Both the position numbers and the translations under genes were made by a program. Below the pieces are notes generated by a model that saw only the letters and a program-made list of their open reading frames with translations, had not been told where the DNA came from and made no database searches. Shown here piece by piece: positions 12,187 to 21,088 of a DNA stretch of 64,000 bases (position 1 is its first letter; each line of letters starts with the position of its first letter). The DNA is from an uncultured bacterium (GTDB lineage Bacteria; Pseudomonadota; Gammaproteobacteria; Burkholderiales; Burkholderiaceae_E), in assembly GCA_903907905.1 (NCBI GenBank), contig CAIVPX010000187.1:19080-83079 (forward strand), given 5' to 3'.

Positions 12187-13095
12187 ATGGATCGTTTCAA
12201 GCAGATCGAGACCTTTGTCGCCGTCGCGAGTCGCGGCAGCCTCTCAGCGGCGGCCAAGGCCGAGGGGGTGGCGCCCGCCATGATCGGGCGGCGGCTCGAT
12301 GCGCTCGAGTCGCGGCTTGGGGTCAAGTTGCTGGTACGAACCACCCGCCGCGTGACGCTCACCTTTGAGGGTAGCGCGTTTCTCGAGGATGCCCAGCGGC
12401 TGCTCAATGATTGGCACAATGCCGAGGCCTCGGTGTCGCTGGGGGGCATCAAGGCCAGCGGGCATGTCCGGATCAGCGCGCCCGCCGGTTTTGGCCGCCG
12501 CCACCTTGCCCCGCTGATTCCGCGCTTTCTGCTGGAACACCCCGAGGTCAGCGTGTCGCTTGACCTCACCGACCGCCTGGTCGATATCGTCAACGAGCAG
12601 TTTGATCTCGTGGTGAGAATTGGCGTGCTCGACGACTCCAGCCTGGTGGGCGTGAAACTCGCCAATAACCGCCGGGTCGTGGTGGCAAGCCCCGACTACC
12701 TGAAACGGGCCGGTATTCCGATGACCCCCGACGACCTGGCGGCGCACTTCTGCCTGAGTTTCGGCGGCTACGGCAGCCAGTCGAGGGGGTGGCAGTTCAG
12801 GGTCGAGGGCAAAGTGGTGTCGGTGCGTGTGGCGGGTTGCATGGATTGCAACGATGGCGCAGTGCTTCACGAGTGGGCGCTCGCGGGGCACGGTCTGGCT
12901 TGGCGCTCAATGTGGGAGGTGGGCGAGGAAATCGCTGCCGGACGACTGCAGACCGTACTCGATGCGTTCGCGGCGCCCGACAACGCCATCTACGCCGTCT
13001 TCGCACAGCGCAAGCATCTGCCCTTGCGTGTACGTCTGATGATCGATTTTCTGAAAAATACCTACGGCAACCCGGCCTATTGGCGAGGCCGCTGA
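12187..13095 (+). CDS. LysR-family transcriptional regulator
   Basis: 302 residues. The N-terminal winged helix-turn-helix spans about residues 1-60, including SRGSLSAAAKAEGVAPAM and the LESRLGVKLLVRTTRRVTLT wing. An effector-binding PBP2 domain of the CrgA-like type follows (HVRISAPAGFGRRHLAPLIP, LDLTDRLVDIV, DLVVRIG). LysR proteins often control the divergent neighbour, here the small membrane protein; the target and effector cannot be told from sequence. Its 3' end overlaps the convergent AsmA-like gene by 19 bases. Confidence 0.92.
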   Translation: MDRFKQIETFVAVASRGSLSAAAKAEGVAPAMIGRRLDALESRLGVKLLVRTTRRVTLTFEGSAFLEDAQRLLNDWHNAEASVSLGGIKASGHVRISAPAGFGRRHLAPLIPRFLLEHPEVSVSLDLTDRLVDIVNEQFDLVVRIGVLDDSSLVGVKLANNRRVVVASPDYLKRAGIPMTPDDLAAHFCLSFGGYGSQSRGWQFRVEGKVVSVRVAGCMDCNDGAVLHEWALAGHGLAWRSMWEVGEEIAAGRLQTVLDAFAAPDNAIYAVFAQRKHLPLRVRLMIDFLKNTYGNPAYWRGR

Positions 13096-15452
13096 TCCGG
13101 CAGCGCGGGCAGATCGATCGACCAGGTGGGTGAACGGACTGGCCCGTTCAGCTGCAGCGGGATCGAGACCCGCGCGAGCGCCGCCGTCAGTCGGTCTCGC
13201 ACCGACCCGGGGCGTAGGCCCAGGCGCAGGCTGGCATCAACGAGCGACTCGGAAAGGTCGATGCTGCCCGCGCCGCTCAGCCTGAGCAGCGGCGTCTCTA
13301 GCAGCAGGTCCCGGCTGCGCGCCACGCCGTCCCGCAAGGAGAAGCTTGCCGACATCCGGGTGAATTCGGTCAGGTCCGTCAGCGGGGTGCCTCGGGGCTC
13401 GTCAGCGCTGCCTGTTGCGGGGCGCGCGGGGCGGCCTGCGCTACGGGCGCTCTGGTTCAAGTCGATACCGTTGAGGCGGCCCTCGCCCAGTTTGAGCGTG
13501 ACCTGGCCCCGAATGCTCGACAGGAGCGATTCGGCGGGTCGTGCGCTGCCTTTGAGATCCGCCCGCAGCATCCCCTGGCCTTCGATGATGCGGCTACCGA
13601 ATGACTGCCACAGCAGGTCTCCCGCCACGATGTCGCTTGCCTGAAGGGTGAGGCTGAACAGGCCGTTGAGGGCGTTGATCTGGCCTTTGGCCTGAACCGT
13701 GCCCCCGTGCAGCGAGCCGCTCAGCGAATCGATCCGGATCTCGCCGTCACGGCCGCGCGCGGCAACTCTGAGCCCGGCGGTGTGGAGCGAGCCCGCTTTG
13801 AGGCGACCCACCTCGATGCTGGCCTGCCAGTTTGCGATCGACAGAATCTGGAGCAACGCCTCCGAGGGCGCTGCACTCGGGTTTGCGCTGGCGCCCCGGC
13901 CAAGGGGCGGGGGGGGCGCTGCGGCCAGCGGGTTGCGCCCGGTATTGGAGGCGGGACTCGGCGTCTTGCGAACGCGCGCGGCCTCGACCAGTGGCCCCAA
14001 CGAGGTGTCAAGCCGCTCGCCATCGATCTGGTCGGCCTGAATATCGAGGCGGAGCTCAGGCGGCGAGGGCTGGGCATCGACAGCGGCCTGCAACTTGATC
14101 AGACTGGTTTCGATTCGGGTCTCGGTTTGAAACTTGAAGGTCCGGTGCAGCGCATCCCCGTGCAAGTCGCCCGCCAGCGCCATGCGAAGCGGCGTGCGGC
14201 CGCCAGCGGGGTCGAGTGTGAGGGTGCCACTCGCCTGAGATAACTCGAAGGTGGCCGCTTCGATGTCAGCCCGAAGCGCACCTGCCAGTTTCAGCGACAG
14301 GTCGAGCTTGCTGATCGCGTGTTCGAGCGACAGGCTGACCCGCTGCGCCGACAAATCTCGTGCACTGCCCGACAGCCCCTCGATGACCAGTCGCAGATCG
14401 GACTCGCGTTCACCGCGCCGGCGGACCGTGGCCTCGATCGGTTTACCGCGCGTGCCGCTCGTGGCGATGACGGCCTCCGGTACCGACAGGCTGGCTTCGA
14501 AGGCCTCACCGGTGTGTTTGCCCTTGAGGGTCACCTCCAGCGCGTTGGCGGTCATCGCCAGGTTCGACGGGTCGAGTTCGAGGACGCCTGCCTTGACGTG
14601 GCCCGTCTCGACGCTCCAGTGCTCGCGGCTGCCCTTCGCGGTCAACGCGAAGGACTCGAAGCGCCAGGTTCTACCGCCGTCGGTCAGTCTGAGCGCAGCG
14701 CGGCGCGCTCGGGCATTGAGGTCGAGGTTCTGCCCCGACATGAATCCCTTGAGGCTGGCTTCCATACCCCGCAGGCCGACGGTCTTGCGGGAGAAATCCA
14801 GTTCAAGGCTTCCCGCGACCCGCAGCAGACCACTGGGCCCGCTTGGGGCGGCGATGAGGCGCGCGCGCAGGGTCATCGGCGTGACCACGCGTGCGGCAAG
14901 GTCATCAAGTGTCAGGTCGATGCCGTCCAGCCAGAGCCGGTTGCCGTCGCGCAGATCCTCATACTCGAGGCTCGCGTCGGTGAGTTCGATTCGGCCGATC
15001 TCGACACGCCGGGGCCGACCCAGGTCTTCGTCACCCGGCGCTGCATCGGCGGTGGGCGCGATCGGATCGACCAGGTTGTCGATGTTGCGCGAGCCATCCG
15101 CGCGCCGCTCGATGCGGGCGTGGAGGCCCGAGATGCTCAGCCGTTCGACGATGACCCGTCCGCGGGCAAGCGGCAGCCAGGCCAACTCGGCCCGTGCGCT
15201 GTCGAAGCTTGCCGCGACCCGCTCGGAGCCGGGCTCGGAGAGTCGGGCGCCGGGTACCGAGATGGACAGCCCCGGCCAGAAGGACAGGGACAAGGGGCCT
15301 TCGATGCTCAGATCGCGGCCGTAGCGTTCGCGAAAGTATTGCCTCACCTCGTCGGTGGCTGCGGCGGGATCGAAGCGGGCGACCAGCAGGCCCACGCCGG
15401 CGGCGACCAGCGCAAGTGCGGCCGCGGCGATGAGAAGCGGTCGAGACGTCAT
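13077..15452 (-). CDS. AsmA-family protein
   Basis: About 791 residues. An N-terminal membrane anchor (residues 4-23, LLIAAAALALVAAGVGLLVA) is followed by an AsmA-type repeat domain (YGRDLSIEGPLSLSFWPGLSISVPGARLSE) and a C-terminal AsmA_2-like region (GEGRLNGIDLN, LTEFTRMSASFSLRDGVARS). AsmA-like proteins are inner-membrane-anchored periplasmic bridge proteins linked to phospholipid transport to the outer membrane. Start chosen at ATG 15452; an in-frame TTG at 15488 adds 12 residues without a ribosome site. It overlaps the convergent LysR gene at its 3' end. Confidence 0.85.
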   Translation of the reverse strand: MTSRPLLIAAAALALVAAGVGLLVARFDPAAATDEVRQYFRERYGRDLSIEGPLSLSFWPGLSISVPGARLSEPGSERVAASFDSARAELAWLPLARGRVIVERLSISGLHARIERRADGSRNIDNLVDPIAPTADAAPGDEDLGRPRRVEIGRIELTDASLEYEDLRDGNRLWLDGIDLTLDDLAARVVTPMTLRARLIAAPSGPSGLLRVAGSLELDFSRKTVGLRGMEASLKGFMSGQNLDLNARARRAALRLTDGGRTWRFESFALTAKGSREHWSVETGHVKAGVLELDPSNLAMTANALEVTLKGKHTGEAFEASLSVPEAVIATSGTRGKPIEATVRRRGERESDLRLVIEGLSGSARDLSAQRVSLSLEHAISKLDLSLKLAGALRADIEAATFELSQASGTLTLDPAGGRTPLRMALAGDLHGDALHRTFKFQTETRIETSLIKLQAAVDAQPSPPELRLDIQADQIDGERLDTSLGPLVEAARVRKTPSPASNTGRNPLAAAPPPPLGRGASANPSAAPSEALLQILSIANWQASIEVGRLKAGSLHTAGLRVAARGRDGEIRIDSLSGSLHGGTVQAKGQINALNGLFSLTLQASDIVAGDLLWQSFGSRIIEGQGMLRADLKGSARPAESLLSSIRGQVTLKLGEGRLNGIDLNQSARSAGRPARPATGSADEPRGTPLTDLTEFTRMSASFSLRDGVARSRDLLLETPLLRLSGAGSIDLSESLVDASLRLGLRPGSVRDRLTAALARVSIPLQLNGPVRSPTWSIDLPALPDQRPRQ

Positions 15453-15699
15453 GACGCAAGCGTAACCGCGGACAGCGGTCGGGTTCAAGGCGAAACCGCC
15501 TGAAGGGATCCGACTGACCGGCGCCGGGCGCTTGCGACCCGAAGTGTCGACGGCTGACCGAAGTTTCTGTGCCGACTGTGCCGTTCCCGTGTGTCACGTC
15601 AAGGCCAATCGGCCTCGGTTGACGCAATCTGCCAACTGGCGCACGGGCCTGTCCACGAGGGGTGACGGGCCATCGTTTGCGGCCCTTGGAGGAACTGAC

Positions 15700-16155
15700 A
15701 TGCAGACCGACTGGTGGGTGGTGGTGTGCGATGGGGCCCGTGCGAGGATTTTTTCGGCGGACATGTTGCCGGCGCCGCTTCGCGAAATCGAGGATCTGAT
15801 CGACGCCTCGGGGCGTCTTGCCTTTCGCGAGATCGATGACGATCGCGCGGGGCGGGCCTTCGACAGCTTCGGTGGCGGGCGCCACGCCATGGCCGAACCG
15901 ACCGAGCCGCATGACAAACGGCGGGCGCAATTCGCCCGGCGCATCGCCGAGCGGGTCGAGTCCGCCCGACGAGCGCATGACTTTGCGCATCTGGCAATCG
16001 TGGCGCCGCCCGACCTGCTGGGCGATTTGCGTACGGCGCTGCCACCAGCCAGTCGAGCTTTGTGCGGTTTCGAACTGGCCCGTGAGCTCACGGCCTTGGG
16101 GTCACGCGATATTGAACAGCACCTTCGGCGCGCGCTCGAGCGCCCTGCCGGATGA
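15700..16155 (+). CDS. Host-attachment family protein (baeRF-like)
   Basis: 151 residues, resembling the family named for a protein required for attachment to host cells. Features are an N-terminal VVVCDGARARIF strand, a central FDSFGGGRHAM segment with EPHDKRRAQFARRIAERV, and the C-terminal PPDLLGDLR...LTALGSRDIEQHL segment. The fold is related to eRF1-domain-3-like proteins; the biochemical role is not settled, and the family name does not prove host interaction. ATG 15700 has a GGAGGA site 8 bases upstream. yaaA follows after 46 bases. Confidence 0.85.
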   Translation: MQTDWWVVVCDGARARIFSADMLPAPLREIEDLIDASGRLAFREIDDDRAGRAFDSFGGGRHAMAEPTEPHDKRRAQFARRIAERVESARRAHDFAHLAIVAPPDLLGDLRTALPPASRALCGFELARELTALGSRDIEQHLRRALERPAG

Positions 16156-16201
16156 TCGACCGCCCGGCAGGGGCTTGCCGATCCATGCAATCATTGACTT
16201 C

Positions 16202-16969
16202 ATGATCATTGTCCTGTCTCCCGCCAAGACGCTCGACTTCGAGACGCCCGCCAAGACTGCGCATCGCAGCCAGCCCTCTTTTCTCGATGAATCGGCCGCA
16301 CTCATTGATCGCCTCAGAAAGGTCTCGACAGACGATCTGGCCGGCCTGATGTCGCTCAGTCCGGCCTTGGCCGAACTCAATGTCGAGCGCTACCAGACCT
16401 GGTCGCGCCCCTTCAATGTGCGCAATGCGAAGCAGGCAGTGCTCGCCTTCAACGGGGATGTGTACGAGGGGCTCGACGCTCCGTCGCTCGACGAGGCAGC
16501 GCTCAGCTGGGCCCAGTCGCATCTGCGAATCCTCTCGGGGCTCTACGGTGTGTTGCGCCCGCTCGACCTGATCCAGCCCTACCGTCTCGAGATGGGTACC
16601 CGACTGGACAATGCCCGGGGTAAAGACCTCTATCGTTTCTGGGGCGAGCGACTGATCGAAGCGATCGGGGGCGAAATCCGGTCGCATCGGCACCCGATCC
16701 TGGTCAATCTGGCCTCCAACGAATATTTCAAGGCGCTGCCGCGTGCCAGTTCGCACTGGCCGGTGATCCAGCCCGTGTTTCAGGAGCAACGCGAGGACGG
16801 CTGGAAAGTGATCAGTTTCATGGCCAAGCGCGCGCGAGGCCTGATGGCGCGCTATGCCGTCGAGCAGCGACTGGAGGACCCCGAGGGGCTCAAGGAGTTC
16901 GGGCTTGAGGGCTATACGTTCCACCCGGAGACATCCGACGCATCGCTCTGGGTGTTCCGTCGCGGCTGA
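16202..16969 (+). CDS. yaaA: Peroxide stress protein YaaA
   Basis: 255 residues, the usual length for the UPF0246/DUF328 family. The diagnostic N terminus MIIVLSPAKTLDFETP is followed by NGDVYEGL, LRILSGLYGVLRPLDLIQPYRLEMGT and VNLASNEYF, all conserved in YaaA. In E. coli YaaA limits free iron during peroxide stress and binds DNA. Translation starts at ATG 16202; the frame is open further upstream, but that region belongs to the preceding gene in another frame. It converges with murB, 6 bases between the stops. Confidence 0.95.
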   Translation: MIIVLSPAKTLDFETPAKTAHRSQPSFLDESAALIDRLRKVSTDDLAGLMSLSPALAELNVERYQTWSRPFNVRNAKQAVLAFNGDVYEGLDAPSLDEAALSWAQSHLRILSGLYGVLRPLDLIQPYRLEMGTRLDNARGKDLYRFWGERLIEAIGGEIRSHRHPILVNLASNEYFKALPRASSHWPVIQPVFQEQREDGWKVISFMAKRARGLMARYAVEQRLEDPEGLKEFGLEGYTFHPETSDASLWVFRRG

Positions 16970-16975
16970 CGTGCC

Positions 16976-18010
16976 TCAGACGATGACCACCTCGGGTTGC
17001 AGGCGAATGCCGAAGCGCTGCTCGACCGAGTCCTGAATATCGCCCGCCAGCGTCAGCAGTTCGCGACCCGTGGCGAGACCGTGGTTCACCAGCACGAGCG
17101 CGTGTTGGGCGGCAACCCCCGCGTCGCCCCGGCGTTTGCCCTTCCAGCCGCACTGTTCGATCAGCCACGCGGCCGGTAGCTTGCAGCGGGCCGAGCCGGC
17201 AGACTCGGGGCGTAGCGGGATGCCGGGAAAACGCGAGGCCAGCGCATCGGCCTGAGGGGGTTCGACGATCGGGTTGCGAAAGAAGCTGCCCGCGTTGCCC
17301 AGTTTGGCCGGATCGGGCAGCTTGCGTTGACGAATTGCGCATACAGCTTGCGCGACATGCAGTGCTTGCGGGTGGGTGAGAGTGCCTTTTCGGGCGAGTT
17401 CCTCGCGCAGGTCGGCGTAGTCGAGCCGCAACTGCGGTACCCGAGCAAGCCGGAAACGGATGGCCGTGAGTAACCAGGCAGACTGCAAGCCGCGGCGAAA
17501 GATGCTCTCGCGGTAGTCCAGACCGCACTCGTCCGCCTGGAACGTACGGCGTCGGCCGCTCCGCACCTCGATGGCATCGATCGAGTGCAGGCGGTCGCGA
17601 ATCTCCACACCGTAAGCGCCGATATTCTGCACCGGGCTTGCGCCCACGCTGCCCGGGATCAGCGACAGGTTCTCCAGACCGAAGAGACCTTGCGACAAGG
17701 TCCATTGGACGAAGTCGTGCCAGAGCTCACCGGCCGCGGCCTCGACCAGAATCCCGTCATCGCTATCGAGGGGCCCGATCACGCGCCGCCCTGACAAGGC
17801 GACGCGCAGGACGGTGCCCTCGAAGTCGCTTGAAAAGAGGATGTTGCTGCCGCCGCCCAGGATTAGCTGCGCGGGGGCTCGGGCGAGTTGTTCAAGCGCG
17901 ACGTCGGCATCTGTGACATCGGTGAGCGTAATCAGCTCACGGGCACGCGCTGCCACGCCAAAGGTGTTGAGGCTGCGCAGTTCGGCCTGTTCGCGCCGCA
18001 TCAACGCCAT
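16976..18010 (-). CDS. murB: UDP-N-acetylenolpyruvoylglucosamine reductase MurB
   Basis: FAD enzyme of peptidoglycan precursor synthesis that reduces UDP-GlcNAc-enolpyruvate to UDP-MurNAc with NADPH. 344 residues, the type I (E. coli-like) form. Visible are LNTFGVAARA, the FAD-binding LILGGGSNILFSSDFEG, the PGSVGASPVQNIGAYGVEI stretch, YRESIFRRG and the catalytic-Ser motif NAGSFFRNPIV. It lies 21 bases downstream of scpA on the same strand and is probably the last gene of DUF3460-scpA-murB. Confidence 0.96.
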   Translation of the reverse strand: MALMRREQAELRSLNTFGVAARARELITLTDVTDADVALEQLARAPAQLILGGGSNILFSSDFEGTVLRVALSGRRVIGPLDSDDGILVEAAAGELWHDFVQWTLSQGLFGLENLSLIPGSVGASPVQNIGAYGVEIRDRLHSIDAIEVRSGRRRTFQADECGLDYRESIFRRGLQSAWLLTAIRFRLARVPQLRLDYADLREELARKGTLTHPQALHVAQAVCAIRQRKLPDPAKLGNAGSFFRNPIVEPPQADALASRFPGIPLRPESAGSARCKLPAAWLIEQCGWKGKRRGDAGVAAQHALVLVNHGLATGRELLTLAGDIQDSVEQRFGIRLQPEVVIV

Positions 18011-18031
18011 GGGTGCCTGCGCTGCCGAGTG

Positions 18032-18994
18032 TCAGCTGGGCTGATAAGCCAGGCGCACGTAGATGGGCGCAAAGGCTTCGGCCTGGGTGATTTCGACCAG
18101 CGACTCGCGTGCCAGTTCGAGCAGCGCGATGAAGGTGACCACCACCGTCTGCGGGCCCCGGTCGATGTCGAACAGGTCTTCGAACTCGGCGAAACGCCGG
18201 TTTTGCAGCCGGCGCAGCACACGGGTCATGAACTCGCGCACCGACAACTGCTCGCGGCTGATCCGGTGGTGCTGAATCAGGCTGGCGCGACGAAGGATGT
18301 CGGCCCAGGCGCCGCGGAGGTCTTCGAGACTGACTTCGGGTAGCCGGACGGTCTCACCGGTTTGCATCTCGACCGCAGCAGGAAGAAAGTCGCGGCCCAA
18401 TTGCGGCAAGGCGTCGAGGCGCTGCGCGGCGAGCTTGATGTGTTCGTACTCGAGCAGGCGGCGGGCCAGTTCGGCACGCGGGTCTTCGGCTTCCTCGTTG
18501 CTGTCGGCCTTCTTCACCGGCAGCAGCATGCGCGACTTGATGTCGATGAGCAGCGCGGCCATCAGCAGATAGTCGGCGGCCAGTTCGAGGTCACGCTGGC
18601 GGATCTGGTCGATGTAGGTGAGGTACTGGCGCGTCACCTCCGCCATGGGGATGTCGAGAATGTTGAAGTTCTGCTTGCGGATGAGATAGAGCAGCAGATC
18701 TAGCGGACCCTCGAAGGACTCGAGGTAGACCTCGAGCGCGTCGGGGGGAATGAACAGGTCCTGGGGCAGGCGCTCGAGCGGCTCGCCATAGAGCCGTGCC
18801 ACGATCCTGAGCTCGAGTTGTTCCGGTTCCTTGAGGGGCGCAAGCTCGGGCGTGCCGGCTACCGCAGCGGCGTCTGTCGCCTCTGTGGCTTGCCCGGTAG
18901 CGGGCCACTGCGCGGCCAGCCCCTGAGCCTGAGCGGTCGGCGCACCGACCGCCTTGTCCGAGGGACTGCGCTCGTCAGTGGACGTCTGGGTCAT
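18032..18994 (-). CDS. scpA: Segregation and condensation protein A
   Basis: Kleisin subunit of the SMC-ScpAB condensin. 320 residues. After a low-complexity leader of about 75 residues, the conserved core begins at LEVYLESFEGPLDLLLYLIRKQNFNILDIPMAEVTRQYL and continues with ADYLLMAALLIDIKSRMLLP. The C-terminal winged helix includes VVVTFIALLELARESLVEITQ. Its start overlaps the DUF3460 stop by one base. scpB lies 18 kb away on the other strand, unlike the adjacent scpA-scpB pair of many bacteria. Confidence 0.95.
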   Translation of the reverse strand: MTQTSTDERSPSDKAVGAPTAQAQGLAAQWPATGQATEATDAAAVAGTPELAPLKEPEQLELRIVARLYGEPLERLPQDLFIPPDALEVYLESFEGPLDLLLYLIRKQNFNILDIPMAEVTRQYLTYIDQIRQRDLELAADYLLMAALLIDIKSRMLLPVKKADSNEEAEDPRAELARRLLEYEHIKLAAQRLDALPQLGRDFLPAAVEMQTGETVRLPEVSLEDLRGAWADILRRASLIQHHRISREQLSVREFMTRVLRRLQNRRFAEFEDLFDIDRGPQTVVVTFIALLELARESLVEITQAEAFAPIYVRLAYQPS

Positions 18995-19176
18995 CAGGGC
19001 TTTGACGCGTAGACGTAGGGACGCTGGGCGACTCGAGATTCCTGATTACGGCGCGAGGTGTCGGCATCCTGGGGGTGGTCCCACCAGATGGCGCGCCCCT
19101 GGCGTTGTTCGTCCTCGATCGTTGGCCGGGTCTGTTTCAGTTCCCGGATGAAGCGGGTGATATCCGATTCGTACAT
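18994..19176 (-). CDS. DUF3460 family protein
   Basis: 60 residues, with the family pattern [29 protein letters not shown] and a C-terminal RVAQRPYVY. The function is unknown. The family is typical of betaproteobacteria and usually sits beside scpA, as here, with stop and start overlapping (TGATG). It helps place the window in Burkholderiales. Confidence 0.88.
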   Translation of the reverse strand: MYESDITRFIRELKQTRPTIEDEQRQGRAIWWDHPQDADTSRRNQESRVAQRPYVYASKP

Positions 19177-19232
19177 GGTCGGTGGCTCCGGTCGGTCCAG
19201 GGTGTTCGGGCGAGGCTCAGGCGCGAGCCGGC

Positions 19233-19261
19233 TTGCCTGCGCGGCCGCGAGCCGATATTAT
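19233..19261 (+). promoter_or_regulatory. Sigma-70-type promoter of the rpsF operon
   Basis: TTGCCT at 19233-19238 and TATTAT at 19256-19261 are separated by exactly 17 bases, about 150 bases upstream of rpsF. It leaves an untranslated leader of roughly 145 bases, in which an autoregulatory S6:S18-binding structure could lie; I did not find a decisive match to that motif. Confidence 0.65.
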
Positions 19262-19414
19262 CTCAGGTTCTCCGCCGCACGGCCTTTTGACGCTTGGCCG
19301 GCGGCCGAAGCCTTCGATGAGCGCAAGGCGGGTCCGGGGGGCGGTCCGGGCGCGTTTCCGGCAACTGGAGTTTCGGCCTTGGTGCCGATCCTCATATTAT
19401 TTCAAGGAGTCCTG

Positions 19415-19807
19415 ATGCGTCATTACGAGATCGTATTGATCGTCCATCCCGATCAGAGCGAGCAGGTGCCCGCCATGATCGAGCGCTACAAGTCCATGAT
19501 CGAAGCCCAGCAGGGCAAGATCCACCGGATCGAAGACTGGGGCCGCCGGCAGTTGGCCTACCCGATCCAGAAAGTGGCCAAGGCGCACTACGTGCTGATG
19601 AACATCGAGTGCGGCAAGCCCGTGCTGGACGAAATCGAGCACGCTTTCCGGTTCAACGATGCCGTGTTGCGCCATCTCACCCTGTCGATGAAAACTGCTC
19701 ACACCGGCCCGTCGCCGATGTGGAAGCAAATCCAGCGTGAAGAGGCCCGCAAGGTGGCGTCCGAGTCGGCTCCGCCCCCCGCAGCTGCGGGCGCGCCGCA
19801 GGTCTGA
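19415..19807 (+). CDS. rpsF: 30S ribosomal protein S6
   Basis: 130 residues. The S6 fold is recognised by [19 protein letters not shown], the [19 protein letters not shown] segment and YVLMNIEC. Start ATG 19415 has AAGGAG 5 bases upstream; the frame continues open further 5', but those residues do not belong to S6. S6 binds 16S rRNA as a pair with S18, encoded two genes downstream. A short Ala/Pro-rich C-terminal tail follows the core. Confidence 0.96.
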   Translation: MRHYEIVLIVHPDQSEQVPAMIERYKSMIEAQQGKIHRIEDWGRRQLAYPIQKVAKAHYVLMNIECGKPVLDEIEHAFRFNDAVLRHLTLSMKTAHTGPSPMWKQIQREEARKVASESAPPPAAAGAPQV

Positions 19808-19818
19808 AGCCGATCGGC

Positions 19819-20139
19819 TTGGAACAGGGTTCGAACGAGGTGTCCTTGCAGGCGGTGCTGGCGGCGATGGAGTCGCTGCGCTACACCCCGGCGGGTATCC
19901 CGGTGGTCGATGGGGTGCTGTCGCATCGGTCGGTCCAGCGGGAAGGTGGTCATGCGAGGCAGGTGCAGTTCGAGATCGCCGCGAGGTTTGCGGCGACGGT
20001 GGCGGAGCGGTTGGTGCGCACGCCCCTCGGCAGCCTGCTTCAGGTGCGCGGTTTCATGGCCGCGCGCCGTCAGGGCGGCAAGCAACTGCTGCTTCATGTC
20101 ACCGGCTTCGAGACCAGCCCCGGGTCCCAGGCTCAGTAA
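19819..20139 (+). CDS. priB: Primosomal replication protein N (PriB)
   Basis: Small OB-fold single-stranded-DNA-binding protein that helps PriA restart stalled forks. The gene always sits between rpsF and rpsR in this lineage. Conserved segments are LRYTPAGIPVVDGVLSHRS, VQFEIAARF and the C-terminal GKQLLLHVTGFE. 106 residues from TTG 19819. GTG 19840 is the other possible start, but it would remove residues that align with the usual PriB N terminus. Neither start has a strong ribosome site; translational coupling to rpsF (11 bases away) is likely. Confidence 0.9.
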   Translation: MEQGSNEVSLQAVLAAMESLRYTPAGIPVVDGVLSHRSVQREGGHARQVQFEIAARFAATVAERLVRTPLGSLLQVRGFMAARRQGGKQLLLHVTGFETSPGSQAQ

Positions 20140-20167
20140 AACATTCTGAATTCAACGAGGTGCAAGC

Positions 20168-20440
20168 ATGGTCATGCGTCGTGGCGTCAAGGACAAGAAA
20201 GTCCGCCGCAATACTCAGAGCGCGCTGTTCAAGCGTCGCAAGTTCTGCCGGTTTACGGCCGAGAAGATCGAATGGATCGACTACAAGGACGTGGATACGC
20301 TGAAAGACTTCATCACCGAGACCGGCAAGATCATTCCGGCCCGTCTTACCGGCACCCGGGCGCGCTACCAGCGCCAGCTCGGCGATGCCATCGAGCGTGC
20401 GCGTTTCCTCGCGCTGCTCCCTTACACCGATAACCACTGA
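20168..20440 (+). CDS. rpsR: 30S ribosomal protein S18
   Basis: 90 residues. The S18 signature is clear in [19 protein letters not shown] and [28 protein letters not shown]. It binds S6 and 16S rRNA in the central domain of the 30S subunit. It has a typical AACGAGG ribosome site. Third gene of rpsF-priB-rpsR-rplI; a single zinc-type Cys (CRF) remains, as in most non-zinc S18 proteins. Confidence 0.97.
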   Translation: MVMRRGVKDKKVRRNTQSALFKRRKFCRFTAEKIEWIDYKDVDTLKDFITETGKIIPARLTGTRARYQRQLGDAIERARFLALLPYTDNH

Positions 20441-20450
20441 AGGGGCGACC

Positions 20451-20903
20451 ATGCAGATCATCCTGCTCGAGCGCGTCGTCAATCTTGGCCAGCTCGGCGA
20501 TGTCGTCCGGGTCAAGGACGGCTACGCACGCAATTTCCTGATCCCCCAGGGCAAGGCGCGTCGCGCCACCGGTGCTGCGCTCAAGGAATTCGAAGAGCGT
20601 CGTGCCGAACTCGAACGCGTCCAGTCCGAGAAGCTGGTGGCTGCCCGTGCTCTCGGTGAGAAGCTGGCGGGCTATACGCTGCAGACCACGGTCAAGGCCG
20701 GTGTTGACGGGCGTCTGTTCGGCTCGGTCACCAACTTTGACGTGGCCGAGGGCCTGACCGCCCAGGGCTACGAGGTGGCCAAGGCCATGGTGCGCATGCC
20801 CTCCGGGCCCATCAAGACCATTGGCGATCACAAGCTCGAGGTTGCCTTGCACCATGACGTGGTGGTTGAGGTCACCGTGTCGGTTCTCGGCGACACGGCC
20901 TGA
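20451..20903 (+). CDS. rplI: 50S ribosomal protein L9
   Basis: 150 residues, the standard length. The N-terminal domain is [37 protein letters not shown] central helix carries the basic/Glu-rich linker, and a C-terminal domain binds 23S rRNA (DGRLFGSVT...[14 protein letters not shown]). ATG 20451 is 10 bases after the rpsR stop with GGGG upstream. Last gene of the operon; a terminator follows. Confidence 0.97.
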   Translation: MQIILLERVVNLGQLGDVVRVKDGYARNFLIPQGKARRATGAALKEFEERRAELERVQSEKLVAARALGEKLAGYTLQTTVKAGVDGRLFGSVTNFDVAEGLTAQGYEVAKAMVRMPSGPIKTIGDHKLEVALHHDVVVEVTVSVLGDTA

Positions 20904-20927
20904 TCGCGACGTTCGCGAACGGCTCCG

Positions 20928-20950
20928 GGGCGCTTCGGCGCCCCTTTTTC
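20928..20950 (+). terminator. Intrinsic terminator of the rpsF-rplI operon
   Basis: Stem GGGGCGC (20928-20934) pairs with GCGCCCC (20939-20945) around a TTCG loop closed by C-G, a very stable tetraloop, followed by five T residues. Confidence 0.9.
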
Positions 20951-21088
20951 GTGGCGTCGCCATCTTGGCGTGCCGCTTGGGGTTTAGGTTGCGATGGCTG
21001 ACAATGGTGGTTCCCCAACGCGCCGATCGAGGCCTGTATTCGCGGCGCCTTCGGTGCCTCTCGTGGTCTTTTGCCCATCCGTCTGATC

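Noticed and set aside
14251..15503. Plus-strand open frames of 357 and 394 codons opposite the AsmA-like gene
   Set aside because: The minus-strand protein has a membrane anchor and AsmA-type segments; the plus-strand products are Arg/Ser/Ala-rich without domains.
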